From Liolophura sinensis (Eukaryota; Mollusca; Polyplacophora; Chitonida; Chitonidae), in the NCBI RefSeq assembly GCF_032854445.1, contig NC_088296.1:21629853-21693852 (forward strand): 64,000 nucleotides of DNA, written 5' to 3'. Position numbers and translations under genes: made by a program. This document shows positions 1 through 12,139 of the stretch, piece by piece. Within the stretch, counting starts at the first letter, position 1; the number at the start of each line of letters is the position of its first letter. The notes under the pieces are model-generated. The model ran no database searches. It was given only the letters and a program-made list of their open reading frames with translations, and was not told the DNA's origin.

Positions 1-834
1 CAGCTACCGATGACAACGTCCCTCTCATTTTGAATGCAAGCGATTGGGAAAAAACACAGAACAAAATAATACTAATAAGAGCAGACGGATTCCTCAGCCT
101 GGAAGCCTGATAACTGAATTTACCGTTTTTACATCTATCCCGCTCATGCACTTTCTCTTCAGTACGACATGATGTGGCGCAATGTGAACACGTAAAACTC
201 CAAAGACTAAACTCATTTGTTCTTTCGTTTATTACCTCACAATTATATGGACCTAATGTGGACGTTATATGGATTGTATGTAACGGGAGCTATGTTGTTA
301 CTTCCGAATTAGTCACACAGCCTCAGGATCTTTGGAAGTATCCTTGCAAATAGCAGTAAGGAAGAAAAGGGCAGTTATCCAAGGTAACAGAGGCTTTGCT
401 ACAACACAGGGAACATAGCATTATTCCAATTAACATATGTAAGGCTTCCCTCACACATGTCCTGAAATGTTACCAACTAACAGTACAAGTATTTGGTCGA
501 TACGGCTAAACATGGGTAACCTATTAACTACTGAACCTAGAGACAGTCCATGTAAGTATGGTACCCTATGTCTTTACATCGGCAAGCGCTAAACTGTGAA
601 CGGTCTGTGCTTATTTGGAAAGCAATCCGTGTCCTGCACAGGACCCCCATTAATTTGCATATCTGCATGTGTGCTCCTAAAACGCATAGAAAGTACACAC
701 GCACTGCAACGTCAAAGCAGTAAACGATGCGTTTTGCTGTTAGTTGAACCGTCTGTGTAACACGTCATCGAGTAATGGCACACATTGACATCTGTTAAGA
801 CGCAGGCATCAAAGTGGTAGCAACCAGTAAATCT
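1..834. other. Non-coding flank downstream of the MFS gene
   Basis: No gene is visible here. The first ~125 bases resemble 8195-8345 (shared stretch ending in a run of A after GGGAAAAAACA, then CAG-CC-GGAA-CCT-ATAACTG), so this is part of an unnamed dispersed repeat. The rest is AT-rich sequence that should include the 3' UTR of the minus-strand MFS gene. I did not find a convincing polyadenylation site that I would commit to. Confidence 0.4.
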
Positions 835-1802
835 TCACCCCTGTGAACACCTGTGGACAGTCATAGCGTAGTTTACACATTGAGTGAAGGTGAGCAGAAC
901 TGTCAGAAATAGAAGCGAAAGGAAAGACCAATAGAAGCAGTCCGTGCCTTGACATGTCGTTTCAATCGCCGCATTTCTGTCATATAGATATCCCGTTATT
1001 AATTGCATGACTAACTGAATGACGGCTACTGTGAAATAAAGCGCAACAAATATTGGGTTTAGGTTCGACCGCCCATAGCGATGAACAAGCATTGCAACGG
1101 GAATTCCATTGGCTGGTCCTAAAGCTATCCCACAAAATACCCCAATCACATAAACAGTGGTGATATTAAGAAACCACAAACCGAGTGTTAGCCCAAGAGC
1201 AAAACTGAAATACATGCTGAATAGCAGCCAAAAGGCAAATGCCTGGGAAGCGCCTTTATCAAATAAGAGGCCGTAGACTATGCGGGAGAGCATTATGCTC
1301 GCAGACATCGTAGTAACAATGTTAAATGAGTTCTTTATCCCGATGGAATTGGTTACGGAAGTGATATTATTAACAACCGTGTACACAGATGCGGAAAACA
1401 CGACGGTTGTCCAAAAGGTCATGTGGAAAAACCGATCCTGAAATATGTCCTTAAAAGTTACGTTTTCTTCTGTGTACCCAATTAACTGACTCTCCTCTTT
1501 CGACTCCTTGTCTCGGTGGACTTCCGCCCTGGACCCCTTGTCTCGCTCGCTCGCTAGATTACTGGCGGCAGGGTACAATATTGGGTAGAACGAGCTAAGC
1601 AATATTACCGACACTATGGACGTGGTAAAGAAAAAGCTGGCCAAGTCGTTGTGACAAATCCGTTCCAGTAGACCAGAGTAAAATATTTTGCCGACACAGT
1701 AAGCTGCATCAAAAAGTCCAATGGTTGTTCCGAGAGATTTTTTTGGTAAAATCCCGACAATGACATTTCTCACCATCGTCAGTGTTATCCCATTACTTAT
1801 GG
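835..1802 (-). CDS. MFS transporter gene A, exon 3 (C-terminal two thirds)
   Basis: This is the terminal coding exon of a 12-helix-type major facilitator superfamily transporter. It starts after an acceptor (TTTCTTTCTCTCTTTCAG on the minus strand, AG at 1803-1804) with two bases that complete a codon left by exon 2, and runs 322 codons to a TGA at 835-837. It encodes the end of the N-terminal helix bundle, a polar central loop of about 40 residues rich in R, D, K and E (the usual TM6-TM7 loop), and a second bundle of hydrophobic helices. The helix 1 motif in exon 1 and the overall length (436 residues with exons 1 and 2) resemble the monocarboxylate-transporter/nodulin-like MFS branch. The substrate cannot be read from the sequence. 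The frame is open with no stop or frameshift, unlike the paralogue at 43325-47777, so this copy may be functional. The family call is firm; the subfamily is a guess. Confidence 0.8.
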
Positions 1803-2029
1803 CTGAAAGAGAGAAAGAAACATGTGAGTAAAACAAGATTGTTTTTATTTAACTTCATACAAATTGATCAAAGTTCCACTTTTCATTATAACATTATTGA
1901 ACGACCGTGTCTCCAGATGAGAATAATAAAACATAGTAGGACTTCATTATGGTGGGAGGAATCCGGGAAGAGCACAGGGAAACTTTGAGGATTCTGCTGG
2001 TGGACCAAGCATCGCCAAGATTTCATTGC
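1803..2029 (-). other. MFS gene A intron 2, exon-proximal part
   Basis: This is intronic sequence next to the exon 3 acceptor. A short stretch (about 1935-1985, ATTATGGTGGGAGGAATCCG followed by a GGGAA tail) matches the body of the tRNA-derived SINE seen intact at 24943-25211. Nothing else is recognisable. Confidence 0.4.
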
Positions 2030-2345
2030 TTTGCATTGTGTTAATGTGATCGTATGTTAAATGTGATGAAAATACAGCATTTTGACTAACTCTAGACTGG
2101 TGACGTCTAATAAATTAGAATTAACATCACTGCATTTTCTTTACCTAATTCTACTTAAACCATGGTGTTAAGCGACGTGTACAATGCCACTATCTATGCA
2201 TTTACATAAATAGAATAAAACCCTGACTGAGGTAAACTGACACAAAACCGTATTTCACCGGTTACGTGTGATTTTTTGCCACCTTTCACAATGTTGTCGT
2301 CGAAGCCCTGGTTTTACTCTCCATACTGTACGTCTTTAAATATAA
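2030..2345 (+). repeat. Dispersed repeat R1, copy in MFS intron 2
   Basis: This is a roughly 300-bp non-coding repeat with several relatives in the window: 12140-12300 (-), 39785-40080 (-), 44385-44530 (-, partial), 46355-46640 (+), 46735-46880 (+, partial), 47160-47345 (-), 49595-49860 (+) and 59523-59815 (+). Shared landmarks in order are TTAAATGTGATGA, a CTAGA-CCAGTGAC block, CTTACCTAAT, CCATGGTG, GGAATAAAACC, GAGGTAAACTGACA, ATTTCACCG-TTACGTGTGA and TCGTCG-TGCTCTGGTTTTACTC. I see no coding potential, tRNA box or clear terminal inverted repeats. Confidence 0.6.
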
Positions 2346-2514
2346 TAATAAGATCTAAACCTTTTTACTTTCTGCCATACTACAAAAGAGAAGGATTGAC
2401 CGACTGATGTATCGCTGGCTACTGCTGTGTTTGTGGGTGTTCAGATTTATTGAATGAGTGATTTAACTATTTACTAAATAATTTATCTATAAATATTTAT
2501 GACAAATAAAATTT

Positions 2515-3980
2515 AAACTTTATGATATAGGCCAATGGCCTTCAAATATTTGATGACAACATCGCCAACAACACTGTCAAATAAATTATATTTAGAGCTG
2601 ACTGTGTACAATACTGCCGAACATGGGCAAAGCCCACAGAGTCAACCAGGATATGTTTGATGCCATATTGGGCAACACATCCAACACACTCGGGAGCACC
2701 GCTCCCGTCTAGGATGAAATTGTGTGTTAGACGAGAATGCCCAATAGAACACCGCGTTAAAACTATTTGGTATCTAGTAGACATTCGATAAATACAAGAA
2801 TTGTAGCCATTACAGAATAATGGAATGCAATTTATTATAGACCTACAAGTCCCATTCGCCCTGCCAAAGGCGACGAATATATTTAAAAATATTAGACTTT
2901 ATGTCAGTGTACGTGATTTTAACCCCAGATACAGGTTTATAAAGGGCAGCTTTCGCTTCCCTGTCCACGACTGTGTTTCAATGGATACCAATGTGACTTG
3001 GTATCTAACAAAATAAAATATCTTTACCTATTTTAACCACTTTTCTATATATTGTTAATATTTCAAGTAGCAATGGATTTTTAAATTTACTATTCTGAAC
3101 TGCCAAGACAGCGAGTCGTTGCATAGCACTGCCCTCTGAAACCTACAAGGCCAGGAGTATGGACCTGGCCTCTGCAGAAAAGATAGAAGATGAAAGTGGT
3201 AGAATACATGTTCAAAAGAATTACAAGTGATATGCTCTAGGATAATTGGAATATGGTCACTACCACAAAGTTTGCCATTTTTAAATTTATTATTCTGTAT
3301 TGCCAATAGGCAAGACGAGTGCATCTCACTGCCCTCTTGGCACACCCAGAAGAAACATATGACAAGGCCAGGAGTATAGCTCTGGCCTCGGCAGAGAATA
3401 TTAAAGAAGAGGATGGAAGACGAATGGAAGAGACTAGCTGCTCCATGACAGCCGCAACCTTGTCCTCATCTTCGACCCGTCAGTACATATAAATTTATAA
3501 TCCATATAATTAGCTTAAATTGCAGCAAAACCTGGCTAAATTGTAAAGGGATTTATATTCGATTTATTGTATTTACGTAGATCAAATATTAGTTTAGGTT
3601 GTGGAAGAAGCCATGGAGGAGACTCCCGAAATAACACCGGAGCAATGTCCTCCAGCTTGATGTTAGCACCCACAATATGGTCCCGTATACAAAGACCGAA
3701 CGAAAGGATCTTGTTAGGACTTTTAGTATATTTGGCTACTTAGTATATCGTAGGCAGGGTTTGTTGGATGTGCTTTAAGATTTGTAGCATAATAAAGGCT
3801 AAGTTTTATACGTCGGTTATATAAAGAAGGCTCATTTGCCTTCATGTATAAACTTTCTACTGGTGAGGTTGAGCCTCAAACCTTGGTGATGAACAGGATC
3901 CAACATTTTAATGTATGACTTCCTATGATGGATCCATAGTCCAATTTAGGCCTCACCAGAGAACGATATAAATTAAGAAT
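2515..3980 (-). mobile_element. Older I/Nimb-type LINE fragment (RNase H / ORF2 end)
   Basis: This is a decayed minus-strand copy of the LINE described at 3983-7980. At 2542-2784 it encodes the C-terminal tail after the RNase H domain (motifs LTRCSIGHSRLTHNFILDG and ECVGC, a cysteine-containing end typical of RNase H LINEs). At 2830-3500 come scrambled RNase H pieces, including a short tandem re-duplication (the block around 3150-3230 recurs at 3340-3420). At 3535-3975 comes the linker between RT and RNase H. It stops exactly where the 3' tail of the next LINE copy begins, which suggests the younger copy inserted into it. Confidence 0.7.
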
Positions 3981-4150
3981 CAATGAGTGATTATGGTTTA
4001 ACGCCACATCGGCAATATTTCAGCCATATCGTGGCGAGAGCTAGATGAAAACACGAGGCGGTTGAGGTTTCCGATATGGTGGTCAGAACATCAAAAATGA
4101 TGTTTAAAAACAGGTTAGAATAACCAAAGACAGTTAAAACTCGAAAACCC

Positions 4151-5752
4151 TCATTTTAAAAATAATATATCAAGAAATGTATATATAACTTTATCGAAAA
4201 AAATGTATACCTTATAATAAAGGCCAATGGCCTTCAAAAAATTGATAACAACATCGCCAGCGATGTTGTCAAACAAATCATATATAGAGTTGACTGTGTA
4301 GAATTTCTGCTGAACTTGGGCAAAGTCCACACAGTCAAACAAAATATGTTTCATGCCGTATTCAGCAGCCCATCCGACGCACCCGGGAGCACTGTTCCCA
4401 TCTAGTATAAAATTCTGCGTTAGACGAGAATGCCCGCCTCGACACCTTGTTAAGACTACTTGGTCTCTACGAGACTTTTCGCAAGTATAATCATTGTAGC
4501 CAATGATCGGGTGAATAGCATGCAGTTTATTATGGACCTGCAAGTCCCATTTACCCTGCCAAAGGCAACGAATATATTTAAGAATATTGCACCTCATGTC
4601 AGTATAAGGGATTTTTATCTTTGATATGGGTTTATTGAGGGCAGCTTTCGCCTCCCTGTCTGCAACTGTGTTTCCATGGATTCCAATATGACTTGGTATC
4701 CAGCAGAATATAATATCTTTACCTCTTCTAATTAGTTTCCTATGTATAGTTAAAATTTGAAGGATCAAGGGATTTTTTAATTTGTTATTCTGTATTGCCA
4801 ATAGGCATGACAACGAGTCAGTGCATATTATTGCCCTCTGGGCACACCCAGAAGAAACATATGATAAGGCCAGGAGTATAGCTCTGGCCTCGGCAGAGAA
4901 TATTGAAGAAGAGGATGGGAGACAAAAGGAAGAGACCTCTTGCTCCGTGACAGCCGCAGTCGCAACCCTGTCCCCATCCTTCGACCCGTCAGTGTATATA
5001 AATTTATAATCCATATAATTAGCTTTGATTTCAGCAAAACCTTGCTGAATTATAAGAGGATTTATATTCGATTTATTATATTTACGTAGATCAAATATTA
5101 GTTTAGGTTGTGGGAGAAGTCGTGGAGGAGACTCCGGAAATGACTCCGGAGCTATGTCCTCCAGTTTGATGTTAGTACTCGCAATTTGGCCCCGTATACG
5201 AAGACCAAATAATGGGATCTTGTTAGGAAATTTAGTATATTTGTCTACATATAATGGATTGAAAACACAGTCGTAGGCAATGTTTGGTGGATGTGCTTTA
5301 AGCTTTGTAGCATATTGAAGACTAAGTTTTATACGTCGGTTATATAAAGAAGACTCATTTGCCTCTACGTATAAACTGTCTACTGGTGAGGTTCTAAAAG
5401 CACCAAGGCTGAGCCTCAAACCTTGGTGATGGACAGCATCCAACATTTTAATGTACGACTTCCTAGCGGAACCGTCAATGATGGATCCATAGTCCAATTT
5501 AAACCTCACCAAAGAACGATATAAATTAGGTAAAACTGATCGGTCAGCACCCCAATCCGTGCTAGACACGACCTTAATTATATCGAGAGCCTTTGTACAT
5601 TTAGCTTTAAGCATTTTAATATGAGGTATAAAAGATAGTTTACTATGAAATATTATACCCCAAAATTTTGTTTCTCCAACAATTTTAACCGGTTCACCAC
5701 AAAAATTAAGCTCAGGATCAAGATGAAGTTTCCGTTTATTACAAAAATGCAT
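4151..5752 (-). pseudogene. LINE ORF2: RT thumb/linker, RNase H and C-terminal tail
   Basis: This is an open frame of 533 codons covering the end of the LINE polyprotein. The first ~215 residues are the connector after the RT palm (conserved LDYGSIIDGSARKSY and HHQGLRLSLGAFRTSPVDSL blocks). The RNase H domain starts at the TDGSKDGDR motif (first catalytic Asp, about residue 256) and continues with SAEARAILLALS (catalytic Glu), CTDSLS (Asp) and a GIHGNTVADREAK block with the final Asp. The last ~110 residues hold the post-RNase H tail with VVLTRCRGGHSRLTQNFILD and a CVGWAAEYG motif where related copies keep a second Cys. The start codon given by the frame is internal; upstream RT sequence is in other frames. 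Confidence 0.75.
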
Positions 5753-5789
5753 GTCGACAGTTTTAGATGTTCAAAATCCAAAACCGTTT

Positions 5790-6325
5790 TCAGTTGCTCA
5801 TTTCTCGATTTTATTGAGACAAAGCTGCAACTGATGTTCGATATTATTTATATTCTTAGCTCGGTAGCATATAAGGAAATCATCAACATATAAAGAACCC
5901 TCTGTGCCCGAGGTTAATGTTTTTGCTAGGCTATTTATTTTTATGCTAAACAGAGTTGGTGATAGAATGCTGCTCTGGGGTACACCCATTTCCTGCTCGA
6001 AAGAGTCAGAAAGAGTGGACCCAACCCGTACCTTAAACTGACGGTCAGATAAAAAGTGTGATATAAATATAGGGAAGCGACCTTTAAGACCCATATCCGC
6101 GAGGTCTTTTAAAATACAATATTTCCATGTGGTGTCGTAGGCCTTTTCAAGTTCGAAAAATATGGACACCACATATTCATTATTAACAAAACCATCACGA
6201 ATAAAAGTTTCAAGTCGAACAAGGTGATCTAAAGTAGATCTACCTTGACGAAAACCCCAGTGAATATTAGATAAAGGCTTGTTGGTTTCAAGAAACCAAG
6301 CAAGTCTGTCGTTAATCGTTAAGTC
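5790..6325 (-). pseudogene. LINE reverse transcriptase palm/fingers fragment
   Basis: This part of the same ORF2 has frameshifts on both sides. It contains ELEKAYDTTW (the D of RT motif A), the MGVPQSSILSPTLFSI block (motif B) and YVDDF, which is the RT active-site YxDD motif. Upstream (6180-6320, minus) the sequence encodes the usual NIHWGFRQGRST-type motif. The active-site aspartates are present, unlike copy 2 at 8520-11015 where this motif is deleted. The frameshift near 5755-5800 separates RT from the RNase H frame. Confidence 0.75.
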
Positions 6326-7582
6326 TTACATACACAGCTTGTAAGAGCTATGGGACAATAATTTTTTGATCAGTATGATCCTTACCCGGTTTAGGGACCG
6401 GGATAATACACGCCTCCCTCCATGATGGCGGAAATTACCAGTTATCCAAATATCATTAAGCAAGTCCAAGAGACGCTCCAGAGGCTCAGGTGGTAAATGG
6501 TTCAGAAACTTATAATATACGTTATCAGGACCACAAGCAGTATCATGGGCTTTTTTTAATGCAGTCTTAAGTTCCTCGATTTTAAAAAGATGATTATTAT
6601 CTTCTAAATTTTTAGAAGAAAAGGGCAATTTAATTTTCTCCTTCCGGTTTTTAATATGTTGAAATTCTTTAGAATAATTCTCAGAAGAAGATTTCTTGGA
6701 AATTGTCTCAGCTAGTTTATTCACTATATCGGGTAGAGAAGTTAATATATTATCTCCATCTTTTAAATGCTGAACTTTTGCTTTATTATTTTTGCCCTTA
6801 AGTTTCTGAACCATGTTCCAGACCTTACGCATTTGTGTTTTTGACGTAATGCCTGAAACAAAGCTCCGCCAACAAGATCGTCTCTTGGACTTGATGAATC
6901 GACGATCCTTAGCTCGAAAAATACGAACCTGGTTTAAGTTATTATCAGTAGGACATATATTAAACTTTCGCTCGGCCTTTTTGGGGTCCTTAATGGCTTT
7001 GCGACTGTCCTTATCATACCAGGGTTTACTTTTGGATTTTGGATTTGTCGAGGCCTTAGGGATAGTTCTATCGGCAGCTCGTAAAACAAGCTTATTAAAT
7101 TTTAACATAGGATCATCTGCTGCATTGAGAGACTCTGGAGTGATATCAGCCTCACAGAACATCTCAAATGCAATCCAATCTGCTTTATCGAATTTCCACC
7201 TAGCTACACGTTCTAAAGAATTAGAAGTAATATGCTCTAGGATTATAGGAAAATGGTTACTACCACAAAGATCGTCATGCACCTTCCAGGAAAAACCAAG
7301 AAAAAGTGATGAATCTGTGATAGTGAGATCGATAGCAGAATAAGTGCCGTTACCAGGGTGTAAATAGGTATTAAAACCATCATTGAAATAACACAGCTTT
7401 TCCTTCGATAAGAAATCTTCTACTATCTTGCCCTTATTATTTATGTTATTCTTGCCCCTTAGACGGTTATGGGACGTAAGATCTCCCAGTATTATTAACG
7501 GTTTAGGTCCCTTCCTTAGAGATCGGCTGATGTATCCATCACATCGGCAGCTGATGTCCTCCAAAGATCCAAATCTATTCAA
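6326..7582 (-). pseudogene. LINE apurinic-type endonuclease and EN-RT linker
   Basis: This 418-codon frame encodes most of the exonuclease/endonuclease/phosphatase-fold endonuclease of LINE copy 1, without its N-terminus. Visible motifs are ILGDLTSHN (family consensus GDFNSHN), a TYSAIDLTITDSS block (catalytic ID-T) and GSNHFPIILE (family SDHxP, here with Asn for Asp). A basic linker and the first RT motif (ACGPDNVYYKFL) follow. The C-terminal ~40 residues run out of frame. The weakened SDH motif plus missing N-terminus indicate a dead enzyme. Confidence 0.7.
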
Positions 7583-7688
7583 AGTCTGGACAGAGTCCTA
7601 GTGGGCTTAGAGGGACGCTCCGTGGGACCCCTTGGTTTATAATTTTTATTGCGACATTGATTTCCAGACTTACTCCTGGCAGTTTGTT

Positions 7689-7952
7689 TTAATCAAGTTC
7701 AGGTTTATCAGTTTGTTGTGTAATATTGATTGGTTTTATTGGCTGTAATGTAGTGGTCTGGGTTGAGCAGGAATAGTGGGGAGGTTGAGCAGTTGTTTGT
7801 AAAGAGATCGAGTTAGGTTTGTCGTTTCCAATGGGCCAAGTCAAGGCAGTCTGAGTACCAACAGATGCCACTCGCTTGACCACATTGGCAAACGAAGTCT
7901 GCGAAGAAGTAATAGAAAGGGAGGCCAATGTGCGGGTCTCCTGATGAAACAT
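7689..7952 (-). pseudogene. LINE ORF1 C-terminal remnant
   Basis: This 87-residue frame is rich in Ser, Thr and Gln. It matches the C-terminal part of the intact ORF1 at 61466-62521 (shared SFANVVKRVASVGTQTALTW-like block, then WPIGNDK). The zinc-knuckle region of ORF1 is missing, so this element is truncated at its 5' end. Confidence 0.65.
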
Positions 7953-7980
7953 GTTCTGTTTGATAACCTAAACGTTATTA

Positions 7981-8519
7981 GAATCCCGGTCTAAAGAATT
8001 TATGATGGGCCCAAAGTGGAGATAACAAAGAAGTGTAAATAAAACTAGTAAAGAAATAAATAAAACGACAGAAAATAAGTAGCTATGGGAGAAGACAGAC
8101 ATGCCATGTGAATACAAAATAGCAGAGCTATAGTCGTATATGACACGTGAAGTACATTTTTAGAGGTATTGACAAGATATGTGTCCTAGATGGTAGCACT
8201 GATGACACCTTTTCTTTTCATTTTGAAAGTTAGCGTTTGGGAAAAAACAGAAGAAAAGTGAAAAGAAATATCACAGACAAATAGCAACAATAACAAAAGC
8301 AATAGGCTTTCTCTTTTCAGCCAGGAATCCTAATAACTGCGTCTGCCGTTCGTAGTTTGTGTTAAACGTCGTTTTGAAATTTGGCCTTGCTGTTATTGAC
8401 ATCCTTCCTGATTAACCACTGGCATAAGGATGTCTGTTTCGACACATATATGTAGAAAGATAATTAAGGTCTCATCTCACAACGTCTTTATGACAAAATG
8501 GGTAATTGTCATTATGAAG
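7981..8519. other. Spacer between head-to-head LINE copies
   Basis: No gene is visible. The stretch 8195-8345 resembles bases 1-125 of the window, which makes it a dispersed repeat. The remainder is AT-rich unique-looking sequence separating LINE copy 1 (minus) from LINE copy 2 (plus). Confidence 0.4.
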
Positions 8520-11015
8520 TCACTGGAGACTCTCTTGGACTTGCTTAATAATATTTGGATAACTGGTAATTTTCCACTATCATGGAGGGAGGCGTGTATT
8601 ATCCCGGCTCCCAAACCGAGTAAGGATCATAATGATCCAAGTAATTACCGTCCCATACCTCTTACAAGCTGTGCCTGTAAGACTATGGAACGGATGATTA
8701 ATGATAGACTCGTTTGGTTTCTTGAAACCAACAAGTTACTCTGCAACATTCAATGTGTTTTTCGACAAGGTTAGATCTATCATGGATCACCTTATTCGAT
8801 TTGAAACTTTTATTGGCGATGGGTTCATCAATAACGAACATGTGGTGTCCATATACGACACCACATGGAAATATGGTATTTTAAAAGACCTCGCGGATAT
8901 GGATCTTAAAGGTCGCTTATCTATATTTATATCACAATTTTTATCCGATCGTCAGTTTAAGGTACGGGTTGGGTCCACTCTTTCTGACTCTTATGAGCAG
9001 GAAATGGGTGTACCCCAGAGCAGCATTCTATCACCAACTCTGTTTAGCATAAAAATAAATAGCCTGGCAAAAACATTAACCTCGGGCACAGAGGGTTCCT
9101 CATATGCTACCAAGCTAAGAATATGAATAATATCGAACTTCAGTTGCAGCTTTGTCTCAATAAGATCGAGAAACTGAAAACGGTTTTAAATTTTCAACAT
9201 CTAAAACCATCGGTATGCATTTTTGTAATAAACGGAAACTTCATCTTGATCCCGAGCTTAATTTTTGTGGTGAACCGGTTAAAATTGTTGGAGAAACAAT
9301 TAGGTATAATATTTAATAGTAAGCTATCTTTTTATACCTCATATTACAATGCTTAATGCTAAATGTACAAAGGCTCTCGATATAATTAAGGTCGTGTCTA
9401 GCACGGATTGGGGTGCTGACCGATTAGTTTTACCTAATTTATATCGTTCTCTGGTGAGGTCTAAATTGGACTATGGATCCATCATTTACAGTTCTGCTAG
9501 GAAGTCGTATATTAAAATGTTGGATCTTGTTCATCACCAAGGTTTGAGGCTCAGCCTTGGTGCTTTTAGAACCTCACCAGTAGAAAGTTTATACGTAGAG
9601 GCTAATGAGCCTTCTTTATATCATCGACATATAAAACTGAGCCTTCAATATGCTACAAAGCTTAAAGCACATCCACCAAACATTGCCTATGACTGTGTTT
9701 TCAATCCATTATATGTAGACAAATATACTAAATGTCCTAACAAGATCCCTTCGTTCGGTCTTCGCATACGGGACCATATCGTGGAAGCTAGCATCAAGCT
9801 GTAGAATATAGCTCCGGTGTCTTTCCCGGAGTCTCCTCCATGGCTTCTCCCACAACCTAAACTAATATTTGATCTACGTAAATATAATAAATCGAATACA
9901 AATCCTCCTATAATTCAACAAAGTTTTGCTGAAATCAGGGCTAATTTTATGGATTATAAATTTATATATACTGACGGGTCAAAGGATGGGGACAGGGTTG
10001 CGGCTGCGGATGTCTTAGAGCAGCGGGTCACTTCTTTTCGTCTGCCACCTTCATCTTCTATCTTTTCTGCAGAGGCCAGGGCTATACTCTTGGCCTTATC
10101 ATATGTTTCCTCTGGACATGCCCAGAGGACAATGATATGCATCTACTTGCTGTCTTGAGTTTTGGCAGTTCAGAATAATAAAGTTAAAAATCCATTGCTA
10201 CTAGAGATAATAACCAAACACCGAAAACTAATTAAAAGAGGTAAAGATATTATATTCTGTTGGATACCAAGTCACACTGGTATCCATGGAAATACAGTCG
10301 TGGAGAGGGAAGCGAAAGCTGCCCTATATAAACCTGTATCTCGGGTTAAAATCCCGAAGTCTAATGTTCTTAAATATATTCGTCGTCTTTGGCAGGGTGA
10401 ATGGGACAGGCAAATCCACAATAAACTGCATGCCATCCATCCTGCCATTGGCTACAATGCCTATACTTGTCAAATGTCTCGCAGAGACCAGGTAGTTTTA
10501 ACGCGGTGTCGTATTAGGCATTCTCATCTGACACACCATTTCATCTTAGATAGGAGCAGTGCTCCCGAGTGTGTTGGATGTGATGCTGAATACGGCATCA
10601 AACATATTTTGGTTGACTGTGTAGACTTTGCCCATGTTCAGCAAAGGTTCTACACGGTCAACTTTATATATGATTTATTTGACAGCATCGCTGGCGATGT
10701 TGTGATAAATTATTTGAATGCCATTGGTCTATATCATAAAATATAAATTTTAATTGTCATAATTATTTATAGATAAACAGTTATATACATATTGATTTAT
10801 ACATATAATATATAACCCTGGTTTTCGAGTTTTAAATCTTATTTTTCCTTTATGCGATGTTAAACATGTCTGTACTTTTTGTTTTATTTTTGATGTTCAT
10901 ATTATCATATCGAAAACCTTAACCGTCTCGCGTTTTCACCTTGTTCTCGCCACGATATGGTTGAAATATTGCCGATGTGGCGTTAAGCCATAATCATTCA
11001 TTCATTCATTCATTA
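8520..11015 (+). mobile_element. 5'-truncated I/Nimb-type LINE, copy 2, head to head with copy 1
   Basis: This plus-strand copy starts inside ORF2, at RT motif LDLLNNIWITGNFPLSWREA (about 8530), and runs to the 3' UTR ending in CATAATC followed by (ATTC)n at 10990-11015. RT pieces are at 8430-9126, the connector at 9349-9804, RNase H at 9817-10150 (TDGSKDGDR, SAEARAILLALS) and the tail at 10162-10746 (ECVGCDAEYGIKHILVDC). Compared with copy 1 it has lost the ELEKA segment in motif A and the whole YxDD active-site segment (around 9100-9125), so it cannot encode a working RT. Several frameshifts are present. Confidence 0.8.
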
Positions 11016-12139
11016 TGAAGTAGTAAATTATCTGTATTTACCGCCACACTGTCTGCAAATCAATTGCCTTCATAGAGTGGGGAAATATGGCAGAAAATCA
11101 CGGCAAACCTTGATCTTCTGTTTACAATTTGGTCTTCTGGTGGGTTAAGCATCCCCGTGTTCTGGTTTCTTTGCATCATTTTACTTTTTGATATTTTAAT
11201 GTGATGAGAATACATCGTGTGGGGTATTTAAAAAATAAATTGCTATCCACGGCACTGCTTGCTTACCTAATACTGCGGAAGCCATTGTGCTTCGAAGAGT
11301 GTAACTTGCCAGTATTATGGCTCATGGGCCAATTGGCCAATTTTTCTACTAAAACTACGTCTTTGTTCGCGAATTCGGAGCAAAGTTAATCGCGTTTAAG
11401 TCTTACACACGCATATTGTTTCGTAAAGGACGTAATGAACAATGATTAAACTGTCCAGTTATCTGAGCTTATCCTTTTCACGGATCAAGGTACGAAGAGC
11501 ACAAAAGAGAAAACCAAAAATGCTTTAGCTGGAACAAACATTTTACACAAGAATACAAGCTGTCGTTGTAAACTACCAGAAAAATCCTACCAACTATGGT
11601 ACAAAAGGTCTCCACTCTGTGCATTTTAAATGCAATGCGAACATCAGGAAACGACCAAAGTGAATGATCAAGGACTTTGTTTCCACAGTGGATACACGGC
11701 TATTAGAAAGGACAGGAATACATAAAGTCCGTGGGTGGTGTCACCTCTTATATTAGGGATAAGTTCTCAGAGCTGTCGGGTCTAAAATCTTGACAATTGG
11801 AATCCATCTGGATACCCAACCTAAAATCTGAACAATTCTAATTTATTTGGATATCAATGAAGCCGGTTTGAAAGCAAGCCTTGCACAACAAAAAAATTAA
11901 CACAGGCCCCTATCGTCAGAAAATGTGTATATGAGCAATTGTGAATACCATGCACCTTCGGAAAATCTGAAAGGGTAAAGGCAAACCAAAGACAATATTA
12001 GCAGAACTTCATTCACCAAGACCTTTTTCCAAAGTGATCTGAAAAATATTCCATAGGATATCCTGGATTCAGCCGATGATGCGGACCAAAAGCGCTAACT
12101 GCTCGTCACAGACCGAAGTATAGTTAGTATATTTATTAT
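11016..12139. other. MFS gene A intron 2, no gene seen
   Basis: AT-rich sequence. A weak R1-like stretch occurs at about 11190-11300 (TTTTAATGTGATGAGAATAC followed by a CTTACCTAATACTGC block). I found no open frame with recognisable similarity and no RNA gene. Confidence 0.4.

Larger units (their letters stand above)
3983..7980 (-). mobile_element. Near full-length I/Nimb-type LINE, copy 1
   Basis: This non-LTR retrotransposon is in minus orientation. Its 3' end (3983-4150) matches the 3' UTR of copy 2 (10800-11015), including the terminal block around CACGATATGG-TGAAATATTGCCGATGTGGCGTTAA in broken form and the simple (CATT)n-like tail. Reading 5' to 3' on the minus strand it carries an ORF1 remnant (7952-7689), an endonuclease domain (7582-about 7050), a linker, reverse transcriptase (about 6560-5790) and an RNase H domain with a C-terminal extension (5752-4151). 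The domain set EN-RT-RNase H puts it in the I superclade; Nimb is my best guess. Frames are broken at several places, so this copy is inactive. Confidence 0.8.

Noticed and set aside
6813-7343. A 176-codon plus-strand open frame
   Set aside because: It is antisense to the LINE endonuclease-RT linker, whose motifs are on the minus strand.
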